Assembly: GCF_002946835.1 (NCBI RefSeq)
Contig: NZ_CP026653.1
Span: forward strand, 28,209 to 92,208
DNA length: 64,000 nucleotides
From: Streptomyces dengpaensis
GTDB lineage: Bacteria; Actinomycetota; Actinomycetes; Streptomycetales; Streptomycetaceae
Direction: 5' to 3'
Shown: positions 7,365 to 15,617 of the stretch, one piece after another
How the letters are laid out: each line of letters begins with the position of its first letter
Position numbering within the stretch: the first letter of the stretch is position 1
Translations under genes and position numbers: made by a program
Notes under the pieces: model-generated
What the model saw: only the letters and a program-made list of their open reading frames with translations
What the model was told of the DNA's origin: nothing
Databases searched by the model: none

Positions 7365-9308
7365 TCAGCGGCCACGGCCCGGCCCACTGCCCTGGTCGGG
7401 CCGGGGCCTGTGCTGCTGCTGGTCGGCGGGACCGGCCGCGTCCGCGGCAGGCTGCTCCGACAGCTCGGGCTGCCCGGAGTGCTTGCGCTGCTGTTCGGCG
7501 ACGGCGCGGCCACGGGCGTCGGACTCGAGCTTGAGGGCGGCGATCCGGGCGAGGTACGTCGGCGAGCTCATCCACGTCTCCGAGTCGGTCGTGCGGCCTT
7601 CCAGTGGGTCGGTCGTGCGGCCCTCCAGCAACTCGGGCATCGCGGCTTGCTGGTGGGCCTGGATCGCGTCGGCCCGCTGTGCCGGGGTGAGGGCGGCGTC
7701 CCGGCCCGGGTGGTCGACGGCGTGCGGCGCGGCCGCCTCCTGGTCGTGGTTTTGGTTGTGGTCGTCGGTGTGCCCGGTGGCCGATGCGGGCGCGGCGGGG
7801 GCTTCGTCCCGCGCCGGGGGTGCGGTGCGGGCGGCGCGGATCGCGTTCCGCAGGGCGAGGCTGGCGACCCTGGCCCGCTCGTACCTGCTCGACTCCCGGG
7901 GTGGCATGCCGTCGGTCCCGGCGATCCACCACCGGATGGGCCAGGCGAAGTCGGCCGTGTAGGAGAGCTGGTCCGGCGACGGGGCCCGCCGGCCCTTCTG
8001 GGGCACGGTGAGCTGACGGCTGTGGCGGGTCAGGGCCAGGTCGGCGATGGAGTCGTCCAGGCCGGGCTCGAATGCGCGGCCGCGCAGGGTCTCCAGGAGG
8101 TGTCGGCGGGCTTCGGCCAGGACGTGGCGGCGGGCGAAGGTGCGGCGCACGGTGAAGACGATCGCGGCGACGTCGACGGCGGCGAGCGCGGTGTCCACCC
8201 GCGGGCTCACCCGGGCCCGGATCGCCGCACCGGCCGCCCGGCACCGCTCCAGGAGCCCTTCGACCATCTGTTTGCCGAAGCGTAGGAGCGCGGACGCGCG
8301 CCACCACGCCAGCAGCTGCGCCAGGGGGCGCGGGGTCTTCTTGTCCGGGCGGGTCTCCTGCGCCGCCCACCAGCCGAGTCCGTGGCGGGCACGTTCGTCG
8401 GGCAGCCGCCCGTGCTTGGCGACGTACCGGGCGGTGAGGCCCTCCAGTTCGTCCTCGATCCGTCGGCGGCGGGTGGAGGACCAGTCGATGAGTTCCTGGT
8501 CCACGCCGGCTATTTCCATGACCGGGCGCAGTCCCGGCGTCACCTCGCGCGGCACGGTCGCCAGCCCCAGTTCCTCGCACACCTCGGTGGTCATGGCGAG
8601 CGTGTACAGCGTCCCGGCCGCCACCACGTGCTGATAGAGGCGGACCGTGTCTATCGCGTACCAGGAGCCGTCCGGGCGCTGCACGCGGTTCAGGATCAGG
8701 CAGTGCTCATGGAGCAGGGGGAATCCGTCCCGGTTGTCGAAGTGACGGAACGCGGCAACGACCAGGGCGGGGGCCTTGGCGCGCTGGCGGCCGGAGGACC
8801 ACCGGGTCTCCGCGACCTCATCCTCCAGCCAGCGCAGCACGGTGGCGATGGCCCGCTCATGCGCCCGCTCGATGACCTGCCGGGTGTGGTCGTCTCCCAG
8901 CGCCCACAGCACGATCAGGGACGCCTGCGCCCGGAAGACGAACTCGACAGCGAGCAGTGGGGTCTGCCCGCGCTGCTCGATCTCTTCGATCGGCTGCCCG
9001 AGGACGGTGGCCAGCCGTGCCGTCTCCGGGCTGGCGCCGTCGTCCAGGAGCTTGCGCTCCATGCGGTCGGCGTCCGGATGCCGGAGCTCGCCGTACATCA
9101 GCTCCAGCTGCCGTTCCGTCACGACCGAACCCGCGGTGAGACCGAGAGCAGCGAGCCCCCGCCCCATCCACACCCCGGGCGGGAGCCCGGCCATCTCCTG
9201 AGCGTCCTTCAGCGCCTGGCGGGCCGGACGGCGGCCGTCGCCGAAGGCCACCCCACGCACGAAGTACCGCCACGCGTTCCGCCTTTGAACCTTCGCAACA
9301 CTGAGCAT
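7365..9308 (-). CDS. MobF-type relaxase domain protein lacking a helicase domain
   Basis: The 647-residue product resembles the TrwC/TraA relaxase domain. Catalytic candidates are Tyr15 in NAWRYFVRG and the histidine triad His189 (AFRHFDNR), His200 and His202 (PLLHEHCLIL). The downstream block IAGVDQELIDWSSTRR is also typical. MobF relaxases nick oriT and stay covalently bound to the transferred strand. Normal family members add a RecD-like helicase and exceed 900 residues. Here residues beyond about 300 are helical and then Pro/Gln-rich, with no Walker motif. ATG 9308 (MLSVAKV) matches the usual family start. Genes downstream on the strand are unknown. It could be a divergent helicase-less nickase or a remnant. 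Confidence 0.75.
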   Translation of the reverse strand: MLSVAKVQRRNAWRYFVRGVAFGDGRRPARQALKDAQEMAGLPPGVWMGRGLAALGLTAGSVVTERQLELMYGELRHPDADRMERKLLDDGASPETARLATVLGQPIEEIEQRGQTPLLAVEFVFRAQASLIVLWALGDDHTRQVIERAHERAIATVLRWLEDEVAETRWSSGRQRAKAPALVVAAFRHFDNRDGFPLLHEHCLILNRVQRPDGSWYAIDTVRLYQHVVAAGTLYTLAMTTEVCEELGLATVPREVTPGLRPVMEIAGVDQELIDWSSTRRRRIEDELEGLTARYVAKHGRLPDERARHGLGWWAAQETRPDKKTPRPLAQLLAWWRASALLRFGKQMVEGLLERCRAAGAAIRARVSPRVDTALAAVDVAAIVFTVRRTFARRHVLAEARRHLLETLRGRAFEPGLDDSIADLALTRHSRQLTVPQKGRRAPSPDQLSYTADFAWPIRWWIAGTDGMPPRESSRYERARVASLALRNAIRAARTAPPARDEAPAAPASATGHTDDHNQNHDQEAAAPHAVDHPGRDAALTPAQRADAIQAHQQAAMPELLEGRTTDPLEGRTTDSETWMSSPTYLARIAALKLESDARGRAVAEQQRKHSGQPELSEQPAADAAGPADQQQHRPRPDQGSGPGRGR

Positions 9309-9659
9309 CCAGGCAGGGAACACCGGCTCTGACCTGCGAAAAAGACCCGATCCCGTGGGGCGGGAGGGTTCACCGGAACTTCACGGCCGCTCCCGTACGG
9401 CGGGCACCGAACGCACTCCCGCGCCCGCCTCACGGCCCATGCAAATGCTGCGCAGCGGACAACCGCCTACGCCTCACACACACCAACAAACGACAGACAA
9501 CCGACTCCACCGCCAAAGAGCGCACACCCACGTACCACTCCCCCACACAACGACCAACGACGTCCCGCCCCGCACCACGTCACCGACTCCCCTCACCCCG
9601 AGCAAGACACCCACCGCCCCCGGCAACCCCGGGGGCTTCGTGTTTCCCGGAGGACCGAC
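9309..9659. other. Strand-asymmetric intergenic region upstream of the relaxase gene
   Basis: The plus strand from about 9470 to 9600 is C/A-rich and almost G-poor (ACACACACCAACAAACGAC and similar), unlike the flanking genes. No gene is supported. Its place just upstream of the relaxase gene makes it one candidate for the transfer origin, but no known nic sequence is recognised. Confidence 0.4.
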
Positions 9660-9953
9660 GTGCCGACGTACGAAGCCCTGCCCCGCTTCACCACCGACCA
9701 CCACCGGCTCACGCCCGTACAGCGCCACGCGTTCCGCCAGGCCGTCAACGCCTTCGTCGACGACCTCCGCACTGGCGGCCCATTCCGCACCGGCCTCCGC
9801 GTGAAGGGCGTACGGCGCGCGCCCGGCGTCTTCGAACTCACCTGGGACGGCAACGGCCGCGCCACGTGGTCTTACGGCCGGCCGATAGTTCCAGGCGCCC
9901 CGCACGTCATCTGGCGCCGCATTGGCACCCACTCGATCCTCACCAGCCCTTGA
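9660..9953 (+). CDS. Small RelE/ParE-like or hypothetical protein, 97 aa
   Basis: GTG 9660 follows GGAGG with 6-7 bases spacing. The order of elements is a helical part (VQRHAFRQAVNAFVDDL), then strand blocks (RTGLRVKGVRRAPGVFELTW, GRATWSYGRPIVPGAPHVIWRRIG). This resembles the compact RelE/ParE fold. No partner antitoxin is evident beside it, so it may instead be an orphan protein of that fold. Confidence 0.65.
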   Translation: MPTYEALPRFTTDHHRLTPVQRHAFRQAVNAFVDDLRTGGPFRTGLRVKGVRRAPGVFELTWDGNGRATWSYGRPIVPGAPHVIWRRIGTHSILTSP

Positions 9954-9992
9954 CCCGCGGTGAGGCACACCGGCTCCCTGAGCTGCATGCCT

Positions 9993-10037
9993 CAGGTTGA
10001 GCGGGACAGCCAGGCGCGTACCGTCCCGCTCAACCTG
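9993..10037. repeat. 15-bp perfect inverted repeat
   Basis: CAGGTTGAGCGGGAC at 9993-10007 is repeated inverted at 10023-10037, with a 15-base spacer. It lies after the small gene ending at 9953 and before parA. It could act as a terminator, a regulatory site, or part of a nick or centromere site. Confidence 0.85.
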
Positions 10038-10038
10038 A

Positions 10039-10068
10039 ACCGCTTCGGGCGGATCCGCCCGAAGCGGT
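10039..10068. repeat. 30-bp perfect uninterrupted palindrome
   Basis: The 30 bases are fully self-complementary and centred on GGATCC (left arm ACCGCTTCGGGC). The palindrome starts two bases after the preceding inverted repeat. An uninterrupted palindrome is unusual for an intrinsic terminator and suggests a protein-binding site. Confidence 0.85.
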
Positions 10069-10239
10069 GAGCCGCCGACCTGCGGCGTCTCAGTCAACCT
10101 GGGCCATCAAGGGCAGATGGCTCGGGTCTAGCGGGACTGGCTCACCTACGGCGAGATCGGGCACATCGATCGAGTGAAGCAGCGTCAAAGTTCACAGACC
10201 GGACGTCGCCGTTCGCGGCAGAGTCAGTATGGTGACGTC

Positions 10240-11523
10240 ATGGCCTCTCCATACCCTGACGGGGACCGGGAAAAGGTGGCGTCCAAGCTCCCTCCGGCCC
10301 TCCAGCAAGAACTCAAGATCCGCTGTGCCGAACTCGGCTTGGACATTCAGGACGCCGCCACCACGGCCATCATCAACTGGCGCAGCGGTAGCAGTCCCGT
10401 CCCCGAGGTAGACACCACAGGCGCAAGGTCGTTCTCCACGTGGCTGCCGACCGGCTTGTACGACGACTTCAAGGGGACCTGTACCGAACGCGATCTGTCG
10501 TTCATCCAGGGCCTCGCGCAGAGCATCCGGGCCTGGCTGGAGGACAACCCGTCCCCTAAGCAGGTCGGCCTTCCCACCGCCCCGCGCCGGATCATCGTGT
10601 GCAATCAGAAGGGCGGTGTCGGCAAGACCACGATCTCCGCAGGCATCGCAGAGGCTCACGCCGAGACCGCAGGTATCGGAGCCAAATGCCTCCAGAATTT
10701 CGTGGGCGCTCTCACCGAAACCGAGCTTGAGCGGCTGAACCGCACTCGCGAGCAGCTTCTGGCGGTCATCGCCGACTACATGGCGGGCGGTCAGCGAGTC
10801 CTCCTCGTCGACTACGACCCACAGCTGCACCTCAGCAACCAGCTCGGCATCCCACCCATTGCCGTGGGGGAAGACAGTCTGGTCACGCACATGACCGGAG
10901 ATCCCAAGGGAGACATCAGGGATCTGGTCGTCACTATCGACGATCCCCGATTCGCAGGCCGGCTTCACGTCCTGCCGGGCACCCGGGAGGGTTTTCTGCT
11001 CGACTCTAAGCTGGCGCTCACGGCTGCTCAGTCCCGGGGATTCCAGAAGGAGTCAGCGCTCGAGCGTGCCCTGCACCCGCTTGAGGCCGACTATGACGTC
11101 ATCGTCATCGACTCTCCGCCCAGCCTCGGACTCAGCATGGACGCCGGCCTCTACTACGGGCGCAGGCGACCGAACGAGAAGGTGGGACGTTCCGGGGTGC
11201 TTATCCCCGTGCAGTCCGAGGACAGTTCCGCCGACGCCTACGAGATGCTCGTCGACCAGATCGGTGACCTGGAGGCCGACCTGCATCTTGAGATCGACCG
11301 ACTTGGCATCGTGGTGAACCTCTTCGACAGCCGTCGCGGCTACATCGCCACGTCGTCGCTTGAGGAATGGCACAACGTGGAGGACCAGAACGTAATCGCC
11401 GTGGTGGACGATCTCAAGGAGCAGCGCGAGAGCGTCCGGCTCAAGAGACCGCTGTTGTCCTACGTGCCGGAGAGCAAGCAGGCCAACGTCATGCGGCTGA
11501 TCGTGGCAGGAGCCGGTAAGTGA
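10240..11523 (+). CDS. parA: ParA-family partition ATPase with extended N-terminus
   Basis: The 427-residue product has a deviant Walker A motif KGGVGKT (residues 124-130), VLLVDYDPQ (187-195) and a Walker B IDSPP (290-294). These define ParA/Soj ATPases that move plasmids by ATP-dependent nucleoid binding. Residues 10-105 hold two similar short blocks (KLPPALQQELKIRCAELG and WLPTGLYDDFKGTCTERD), reminiscent of tandem ribbon-helix-helix domains, which could give autoregulatory DNA binding. An insertion of about 45 residues separates Walker A from the DYDPQ strand. ATG 10240 is chosen; an upstream GTG at 10174 adds only basic sequence. The gene overlaps parB by four bases (GTGA). Confidence 0.9.
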   Translation: MASPYPDGDREKVASKLPPALQQELKIRCAELGLDIQDAATTAIINWRSGSSPVPEVDTTGARSFSTWLPTGLYDDFKGTCTERDLSFIQGLAQSIRAWLEDNPSPKQVGLPTAPRRIIVCNQKGGVGKTTISAGIAEAHAETAGIGAKCLQNFVGALTETELERLNRTREQLLAVIADYMAGGQRVLLVDYDPQLHLSNQLGIPPIAVGEDSLVTHMTGDPKGDIRDLVVTIDDPRFAGRLHVLPGTREGFLLDSKLALTAAQSRGFQKESALERALHPLEADYDVIVIDSPPSLGLSMDAGLYYGRRRPNEKVGRSGVLIPVQSEDSSADAYEMLVDQIGDLEADLHLEIDRLGIVVNLFDSRRGYIATSSLEEWHNVEDQNVIAVVDDLKEQRESVRLKRPLLSYVPESKQANVMRLIVAGAGK

Positions 11524-12557
11524 GCAAGAAGGATCAGCTGGGACGTGGTGCTTCGTTCCGGGGCACGTCCGAGCGCAGCGCCCGCCGGACCGCCATCGAC
11601 CGGACCATCCGCAGCGGTGATCCGGCCGACACTTCGGCCCTGACCGACCTACCGGTCCCGGCGATCAGCGACAACCCGGACAACCCGCGCAATCATCTCC
11701 GCAACCTGGAAAACACCGTTGAGTCGGTACGCGAGGTCGGTGTCATCCTGCCGATTGTGGTGGGCACTGTCGACGCATATGTCCGCAGCCGACCTGACCG
11801 CACCGATGATCTGGCTTCTGGTTCCCAGTACGTGGTCATCGACGGCCACCGGCGTCTGGAAGCTGCACGCCAGGTCGGCCTGGCCACCATCCCCGTACGG
11901 GTGGACGACGCACGGCTGAGCACTGACGAGAAGCTGCTGGAGTCCGCGTTCATCGCGAACTACCACCGCGAGGGCATGACAGACCTCGAGGAAGCCCATG
12001 CGCTGAAGCAACTGGTCGATTACTACGGAGGCTCACAGACGAAGGCATGCAAACGGCTGTCCATGTCTGCTTCTACGCTCTCAAGCAAGCTGTCGCTTCT
12101 GAAACTGTCCCCTGAGTTGCAGAAAGACCTGATGACAGGGGAGCGGAAGACCGAGCACGTCCGCAACCTGAGCAAGCTGCCGCCGGAAGCTCAGAAGGCC
12201 AAGGCGAACGAGCGAGCCGAGGCGTCACAGCGCAGGTCACGAACCCGGCACACACCGGTCGCTAAGACCACAGATTTTCACGGCGTGAAAAATAACGGCG
12301 CGGTAACGGTCAATGCGCAGGGTGCACCGCCGGTCGCCACCAACAGGCATGGCGCGCCCGAGGAGACCATCCCGGAGCAGCGGGACACGGACGCTGGCGC
12401 GGGCCAGGAAGGTCGTACCGCGCTGAAGGAGTTCCCGTACCACGACGGGGCGGAGGCAGCGATCCTGCTCCTGCAGGAGATGCCACCGGAAGAACGCGAC
12501 AAGGTCTTGGAGATGCTCCTTCGGGACCGTGAGGAACGCCGGGCGCACTCCAACTGA
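11520..12557 (+). CDS. parB: ParB-family partition protein
   Basis: The 345-residue product has the ParB/Spo0J N-terminal motif DNPDNPRNHL, the nucleotide-pocket motif GHRRLEAAR (about residues 110-118) and a following helix-turn-helix (SQTKACKRLSMSASTLSSKLSLLKL). The C-terminal third is charged. ParB binds a centromere and stimulates ParA. The GTG start overlaps the parA stop (GTGA), so the two are translationally coupled. A strong terminator follows. No textbook parS is visible next to the gene; candidates are the repeats at 4758-5490 and 9993-10068. Confidence 0.93.
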   Translation: MSKKDQLGRGASFRGTSERSARRTAIDRTIRSGDPADTSALTDLPVPAISDNPDNPRNHLRNLENTVESVREVGVILPIVVGTVDAYVRSRPDRTDDLASGSQYVVIDGHRRLEAARQVGLATIPVRVDDARLSTDEKLLESAFIANYHREGMTDLEEAHALKQLVDYYGGSQTKACKRLSMSASTLSSKLSLLKLSPELQKDLMTGERKTEHVRNLSKLPPEAQKAKANERAEASQRRSRTRHTPVAKTTDFHGVKNNGAVTVNAQGAPPVATNRHGAPEETIPEQRDTDAGAGQEGRTALKEFPYHDGAEAAILLLQEMPPEERDKVLEMLLRDREERRAHSN

Positions 12558-12579
12558 TCGCAGCGCCCTGAAACACAAA

Positions 12580-12624
12580 AAGGCCCGTACTCCCCGCCGA
12601 TGGATCGCGGGGAGTACGGGCCTT
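12580..12624. terminator. Intrinsic terminator after parB
   Basis: A perfect 18-bp stem (left arm begins AAGGCCCGTACTCC) closes a 9-base loop. A-rich sequence precedes it and CTTCTT follows. It lies between convergent parB and the minus-strand block, so it can end both. Confidence 0.9.
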
Positions 12625-12645
12625 CTTGGCGGCGGGCGCTACAGA

Positions 12646-12777
12646 TCAGGGTGCCCAAGTTGCTGGCACGGCTCCGTGGTCGGGGTTGGGGATGCCGGCG
12701 GCGGTCACCGGTGCGGCGGGGTGCATGGTGCCGTCGTCGCCCTCGCTGGTCGTGATCTCGTACAGAGTCGTGGTCAC
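12646..12777 (-). CDS. Small hypothetical protein, 43 aa, last gene of the minus block
   Basis: GTG 12777 overlaps the stop of the upstream gene (GTGA), which argues for coupled translation. The product begins MTTTLYEITTSEGDDG and ends AVPATWAP. Codon usage matches the neighbours. No family is recognised. It is the last gene before the terminator shared with parB. Confidence 0.6.
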   Translation of the reverse strand: MTTTLYEITTSEGDDGTMHPAAPVTAAGIPNPDHGAVPATWAP

Positions 12778-13454
12778 GCGCTCGCCCCCGCGATGGCGTC
12801 GGCCAGGAGCGCGGCGACGTCGGTCTCGTATGGGTCGCGGTAGGAAGCGTGGTCGCTGACATGGAACGGCGCGTTCTTCGCAGTGACCGTGAAGCCGGGG
12901 ATCACGGTGGCCGCCCGGCCTGCCAACTCGGTGTTGAGGCGGTCGGCGTCGCGGGAGGCGAGCCAGGTCTGGAAGTAGGGACCGAGGCGGAGCAGCGTGT
13001 GGCCGGTGTTGTCGCTGCGGCGGGCTTCGACGTGGACGCCGTAGTGGGCGGGGGCCATGCCGACGTCGTCGGGGAGGGGCAGGTCCGCCGCGGCGTGGGT
13101 GAGCATCGTGTAGGCCGGCTGCCAGATGCCGAGGATCGCGGCTGTCTCGCAGCGGAGCCAGCCGCGGTCGGTGTAGCCGAGCTGGTGGCCGTGGAGGTAG
13201 GCCGCGGCGTGCGGGGTGTCGGGGTGGACCAGGGTGACGGCGATCAGGTCGGGGCCGTGGTCGTCGCCGGGGATGGGGTGGGCGCGCTCGATGAACGGGC
13301 CGACCCGTACGGCGATGTCCTGGTTGCAGCCCGGTGTCCAGGGCTGCGGGTTCTTGCGGGCGGCGAGCATCGCACGGAACGCGTCGACGACGGCCTGGTC
13401 CTCGGGGGAGAGGGCGCCGGGCGCGTGGCCGCAGCGGCGGAAGAAGCGCTTCAT
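12774..13454 (-). CDS. Hypothetical protein, 226 aa
   Basis: The ATG at 13454 overlaps the stop of the RapZ-C-like gene (ATGA). The product opens with a basic helix MKRFFRRCGHAPG. It continues with strand-rich segments such as DLIAVTLVHPD and HYGVHVEARR, and ends in an acidic helix (TDVAALLADAIAGA). No known motif is recognised. The 4-base overlaps on both sides suggest that it works with its neighbours in one operon. Confidence 0.75.
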   Translation of the reverse strand: MKRFFRRCGHAPGALSPEDQAVVDAFRAMLAARKNPQPWTPGCNQDIAVRVGPFIERAHPIPGDDHGPDLIAVTLVHPDTPHAAAYLHGHQLGYTDRGWLRCETAAILGIWQPAYTMLTHAAADLPLPDDVGMAPAHYGVHVEARRSDNTGHTLLRLGPYFQTWLASRDADRLNTELAGRAATVIPGFTVTAKNAPFHVSDHASYRDPYETDVAALLADAIAGASA

Positions 13455-13894
13455 CGGGTGGGCTCCTGCTCGGGGGTGGTGGTGTGGGTGCCGCCGTGCG
13501 TGGTGAGCACGCGCGGCAGGTGGCGGTGAAGGTGCTCGACTTCGACTTGGCGGCCGCGGCCGTTCAGCGCGTGGGCCAGGAGTTCCGTGAGGGCGCATGC
13601 ACGGTGCTTGCCGCCTGCGCATCCGATCGCGATGTGGCGGGGGCCGGCGGGGAGGTCAGCGTAGTCGGCGAGGTTGGCGAGGAGTTCGCGGGCGCCGGGG
13701 GTGTTGCGGACGATGTCCTGGACGCGGGGGTCGAGGCCGTCCAGGTCGAGGATGTCGCGGGCGGCGGCTGGGTCGCGGAGCCGGTCGCGGACGTCCTCGA
13801 TGCGGTCGGCCTGTGGCGGAACGGGACGGCCGTCGGTGTCGCGGGGCAGGTGGAGGTAGCCGAACGACGTCAGCTTGATGACGGGCTTGGGCAT
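13451..13894 (-). CDS. RapZ C-terminal-domain-like protein
   Basis: The 147-residue product contains GCAGGKHRAC (residues 91-100), which matches the GCTGGxHRS-type loop of the RapZ C-terminal domain. An N-terminal strand (IKLTSFGYLHL) and a helical middle precede it. In full-length RapZ an N-terminal P-loop kinase-like domain is fused to this domain, which binds RNA or metabolites. Here only the C-terminal domain is present, a form seen in actinobacterial plasmids. Start ATG 13894 has GGAG 6 bases upstream. Its function here is unknown. Confidence 0.8.
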   Translation of the reverse strand: MPKPVIKLTSFGYLHLPRDTDGRPVPPQADRIEDVRDRLRDPAAARDILDLDGLDPRVQDIVRNTPGARELLANLADYADLPAGPRHIAIGCAGGKHRACALTELLAHALNGRGRQVEVEHLHRHLPRVLTTHGGTHTTTPEQEPTR

Positions 13895-13969
13895 GCGGAG
13901 CTCCGTTTCAGCGGGGCGAGTTGGGGCGCCGGGGCGGCCGGGCTCAAGGTCGACGGCCGCCCCGGGCGT

Positions 13970-14692
13970 TCACTGGTGGGTGGAGGTGTCCGTGTCGGTC
14001 GTCGCTGGCTGGGCAGCGCTCGCCTCGAGTTCGGCGTGGCGCTGCTGGACGTACTCGGTGGCCTGGTGGTCGGCCAGGAGGGTCTTGATCAGGTCGGCCT
14101 GGTAGTCCATGCCGGCGCTGACGCCCTTGTGGAAGCGGCAGGAGTCCTGGGCTTCGGCGCAGGCCGGGCAGTCCTCCCAGCTCTGTTCGTCGTAGGGCGC
14201 GGTCTCCGGTCCGGGGAGCTGCGGCGTGGCCGGGCCGTTGGGGGCGGGGAAGAGGTAGGTGCGGGTGAAGAGGTCCTCGCGCCAGGTGGGCGGCAGCCCG
14301 GTGAGGAAGGCGGCGAGGGCTTGCGCGATGGCGGGGTAGTGGTCGTACAGCGATGCCCACAGCCGTTTGGCCTCGGTGTCCGGGTCGGTCGCCGCATTCA
14401 GCCAGTCGGCCTCCCGGGCGTAGGCGCGGAGCTTCTCGCGCCGTTCCTCCCAGTGGCTGGTGTCGATTCCGGCTTGGATGGCCGCGCCCAGGACCCGGGT
14501 GTCGTTGAGGAAGTCCGGGGACTGCTGGCGGTGGGCGAGGTCTTCGGCGGCGGCCGGGTCGCGGTCGGCGAGTGCGGCCAGGGCCTGGTCGGTGAGGAGC
14601 GCCGAACGCTGCGTCCACATGTCCGCGTTGGCGTAGGCGGCACTCAGCAGCCGGGTGCGCAGGCGGGTGAGGCTGCTGGTGGTGTCCGTCAT
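13970..14692 (-). CDS. Hypothetical protein, 240 aa
   Basis: The protein is largely helical for its first 150 residues (AALADRDPAAAEDLAHRQQS and similar). Then comes a segment with CPACAEAQDSCRFH near residue 175, which could bind zinc, and an acidic Thr/Ser-rich tail. No family is recognised. It is separated from its neighbours by GC-rich hairpins on both sides, so it may be its own transcription unit. Confidence 0.75.
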   Translation of the reverse strand: MTDTTSSLTRLRTRLLSAAYANADMWTQRSALLTDQALAALADRDPAAAEDLAHRQQSPDFLNDTRVLGAAIQAGIDTSHWEERREKLRAYAREADWLNAATDPDTEAKRLWASLYDHYPAIAQALAAFLTGLPPTWREDLFTRTYLFPAPNGPATPQLPGPETAPYDEQSWEDCPACAEAQDSCRFHKGVSAGMDYQADLIKTLLADHQATEYVQQRHAELEASAAQPATTDTDTSTHQ

Positions 14693-14719
14693 GGGGGCTC
14701 ACTTTCGGGTGAGGGGCTG

Positions 14720-14773
14720 GTGCTGCGTTGCGGCCGGAGTCGGTGTCGACGGCTGCCCCGCAGGCATGAAGGG
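14720..14773. repeat. Terminator-like direct repeat, copy 1
   Basis: This segment of about 54 bases is repeated with few changes at 15560-15613. Both carry GGCCGGAGTCGGTGTCGACGG in the middle. The copy here has an imperfect stem (CTGCGTTGCGGCCG against CGGCTGCCCCGCAG). A related hairpin lies at about 13925-13962. They look like copies of one terminator cassette. Confidence 0.7.
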
Positions 14774-14821
14774 CGATCCCGGCCGGGCCGGGCGTGGTCA
14801 GCGGGCCGTGAGGGCAGCGCG

Positions 14822-15070
14822 CTAGTCCTGTTCGATGACCGCGCCGTCGGCCGGAGCACCCCGAGTGAGGCCCCGGAACGGCCGGACGACGATCGATCCG
14901 TCGGCGCGGCGGATGGCCACGTTGCGCGGCCCGGCGGCCGGTCGCCGACCAGGCCACTGGAAGTGCAGCCAGTTGCCGGTGACGTCAGGAGCGCGGCGGG
15001 CGCAGTACGGGATGACCACGGTGACTGGCTGGCCTCGTTCGAGGTACATCCGGCCGGTCATGCCGCTCAC
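14822..15070 (-). CDS. Small hypothetical protein, 82 aa
   Basis: GTG 15070 overlaps the upstream stop (GTGA); ATG 15061 (MTGRMYLERG) is the alternative. The protein is strand-rich (PVTVVIPYCARR, GNWLHFQWPGRR, NVAIRRADGSIVVRPF), suggesting a small beta-barrel or OB/SH3-like fold. No family is recognised. Coupling suggests joint expression with the nucleotide-fold protein upstream. Confidence 0.7.
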   Translation of the reverse strand: MSGMTGRMYLERGQPVTVVIPYCARRAPDVTGNWLHFQWPGRRPAAGPRNVAIRRADGSIVVRPFRGLTRGAPADGAVIEQD

Positions 15071-15492
15071 GGGCAGGGCGCCGTCTCGGGTGTGGTGTGG
15101 GTGTAGCGGATGGGCTTGCCGACGCTGCGGGCGTAGTCGATCTCACGGCGGGTGCTGTCGCCGATGTAGCCGCCCGGGTTGACGACCAGGACCTCGTCCG
15201 CCATGTCGATCTTCCGCAGGTGCAGGGTGTCCAGCACCTGCTTGAGCTGGTCGGCCCGCTGCGGATCGGCCCACAACGGGTGGGTGGCCTTCATGTTGCA
15301 GCCGGGTGCGAGGACGATCCGGCCGGCCGCAGTCTCGTACAGGTTGGCCTCTTGAAGCTGCTCCCAGTACCTGGTGGATCCGCACAGAACAACGATCTTC
15401 GGGCGGCGTGCGGCCTCCCGGTCGCGTACGTATCCGTCGATGCCGCGGGCAGTGATGTGGCAGACGGTCTTCCAGAATTCGCGGGCACTCAT
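15067..15492 (-). CDS. Nucleoside deoxyribosyltransferase-like (Rossmann-type) protein
   Basis: The 141-residue product has VVLCGSTRYWEQLQEAN (about residues 33-49), an HLRKIDMADEVLVVNPGGYIG core and TRREIDYARSVGKPIRY. This order (GSTR loop, helix, D-x-AD-x-V strand, GG-x-G, E-I-x-YA) matches small nucleoside 2-deoxyribosyltransferase-like proteins found in phages and plasmids. They cleave or sense nucleosides or nucleotides. ATG 15492 has AGAGGA upstream. Enzymatic activity is inferred from fold only. Confidence 0.75.
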   Translation of the reverse strand: MSAREFWKTVCHITARGIDGYVRDREAARRPKIVVLCGSTRYWEQLQEANLYETAAGRIVLAPGCNMKATHPLWADPQRADQLKQVLDTLHLRKIDMADEVLVVNPGGYIGDSTRREIDYARSVGKPIRYTHTTPETAPCP

Positions 15493-15562
15493 GTGATTCC
15501 TCTTCTGTGGGATGCCTGGGTCTGACGTGCCGGAATAGGTGGTGGGGCTGGTCAAAGGGGTG

Positions 15563-15603
15563 CTGCGGGGCGGCCGGAGTCGGTGTCGACGGCCGCCCCG
15601 CAG
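15563..15603. terminator. Hairpin terminator, perfect 14-bp stem
   Basis: CTGCGGGGCGGCCG and its exact complement flank a 13-base loop. It follows the methyltransferase gene stop on the minus strand. It is the second, better-conserved copy of the repeat at 14720-14773. Confidence 0.75.
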
Positions 15604-15617
15604 GTATGAGGGGTGGT

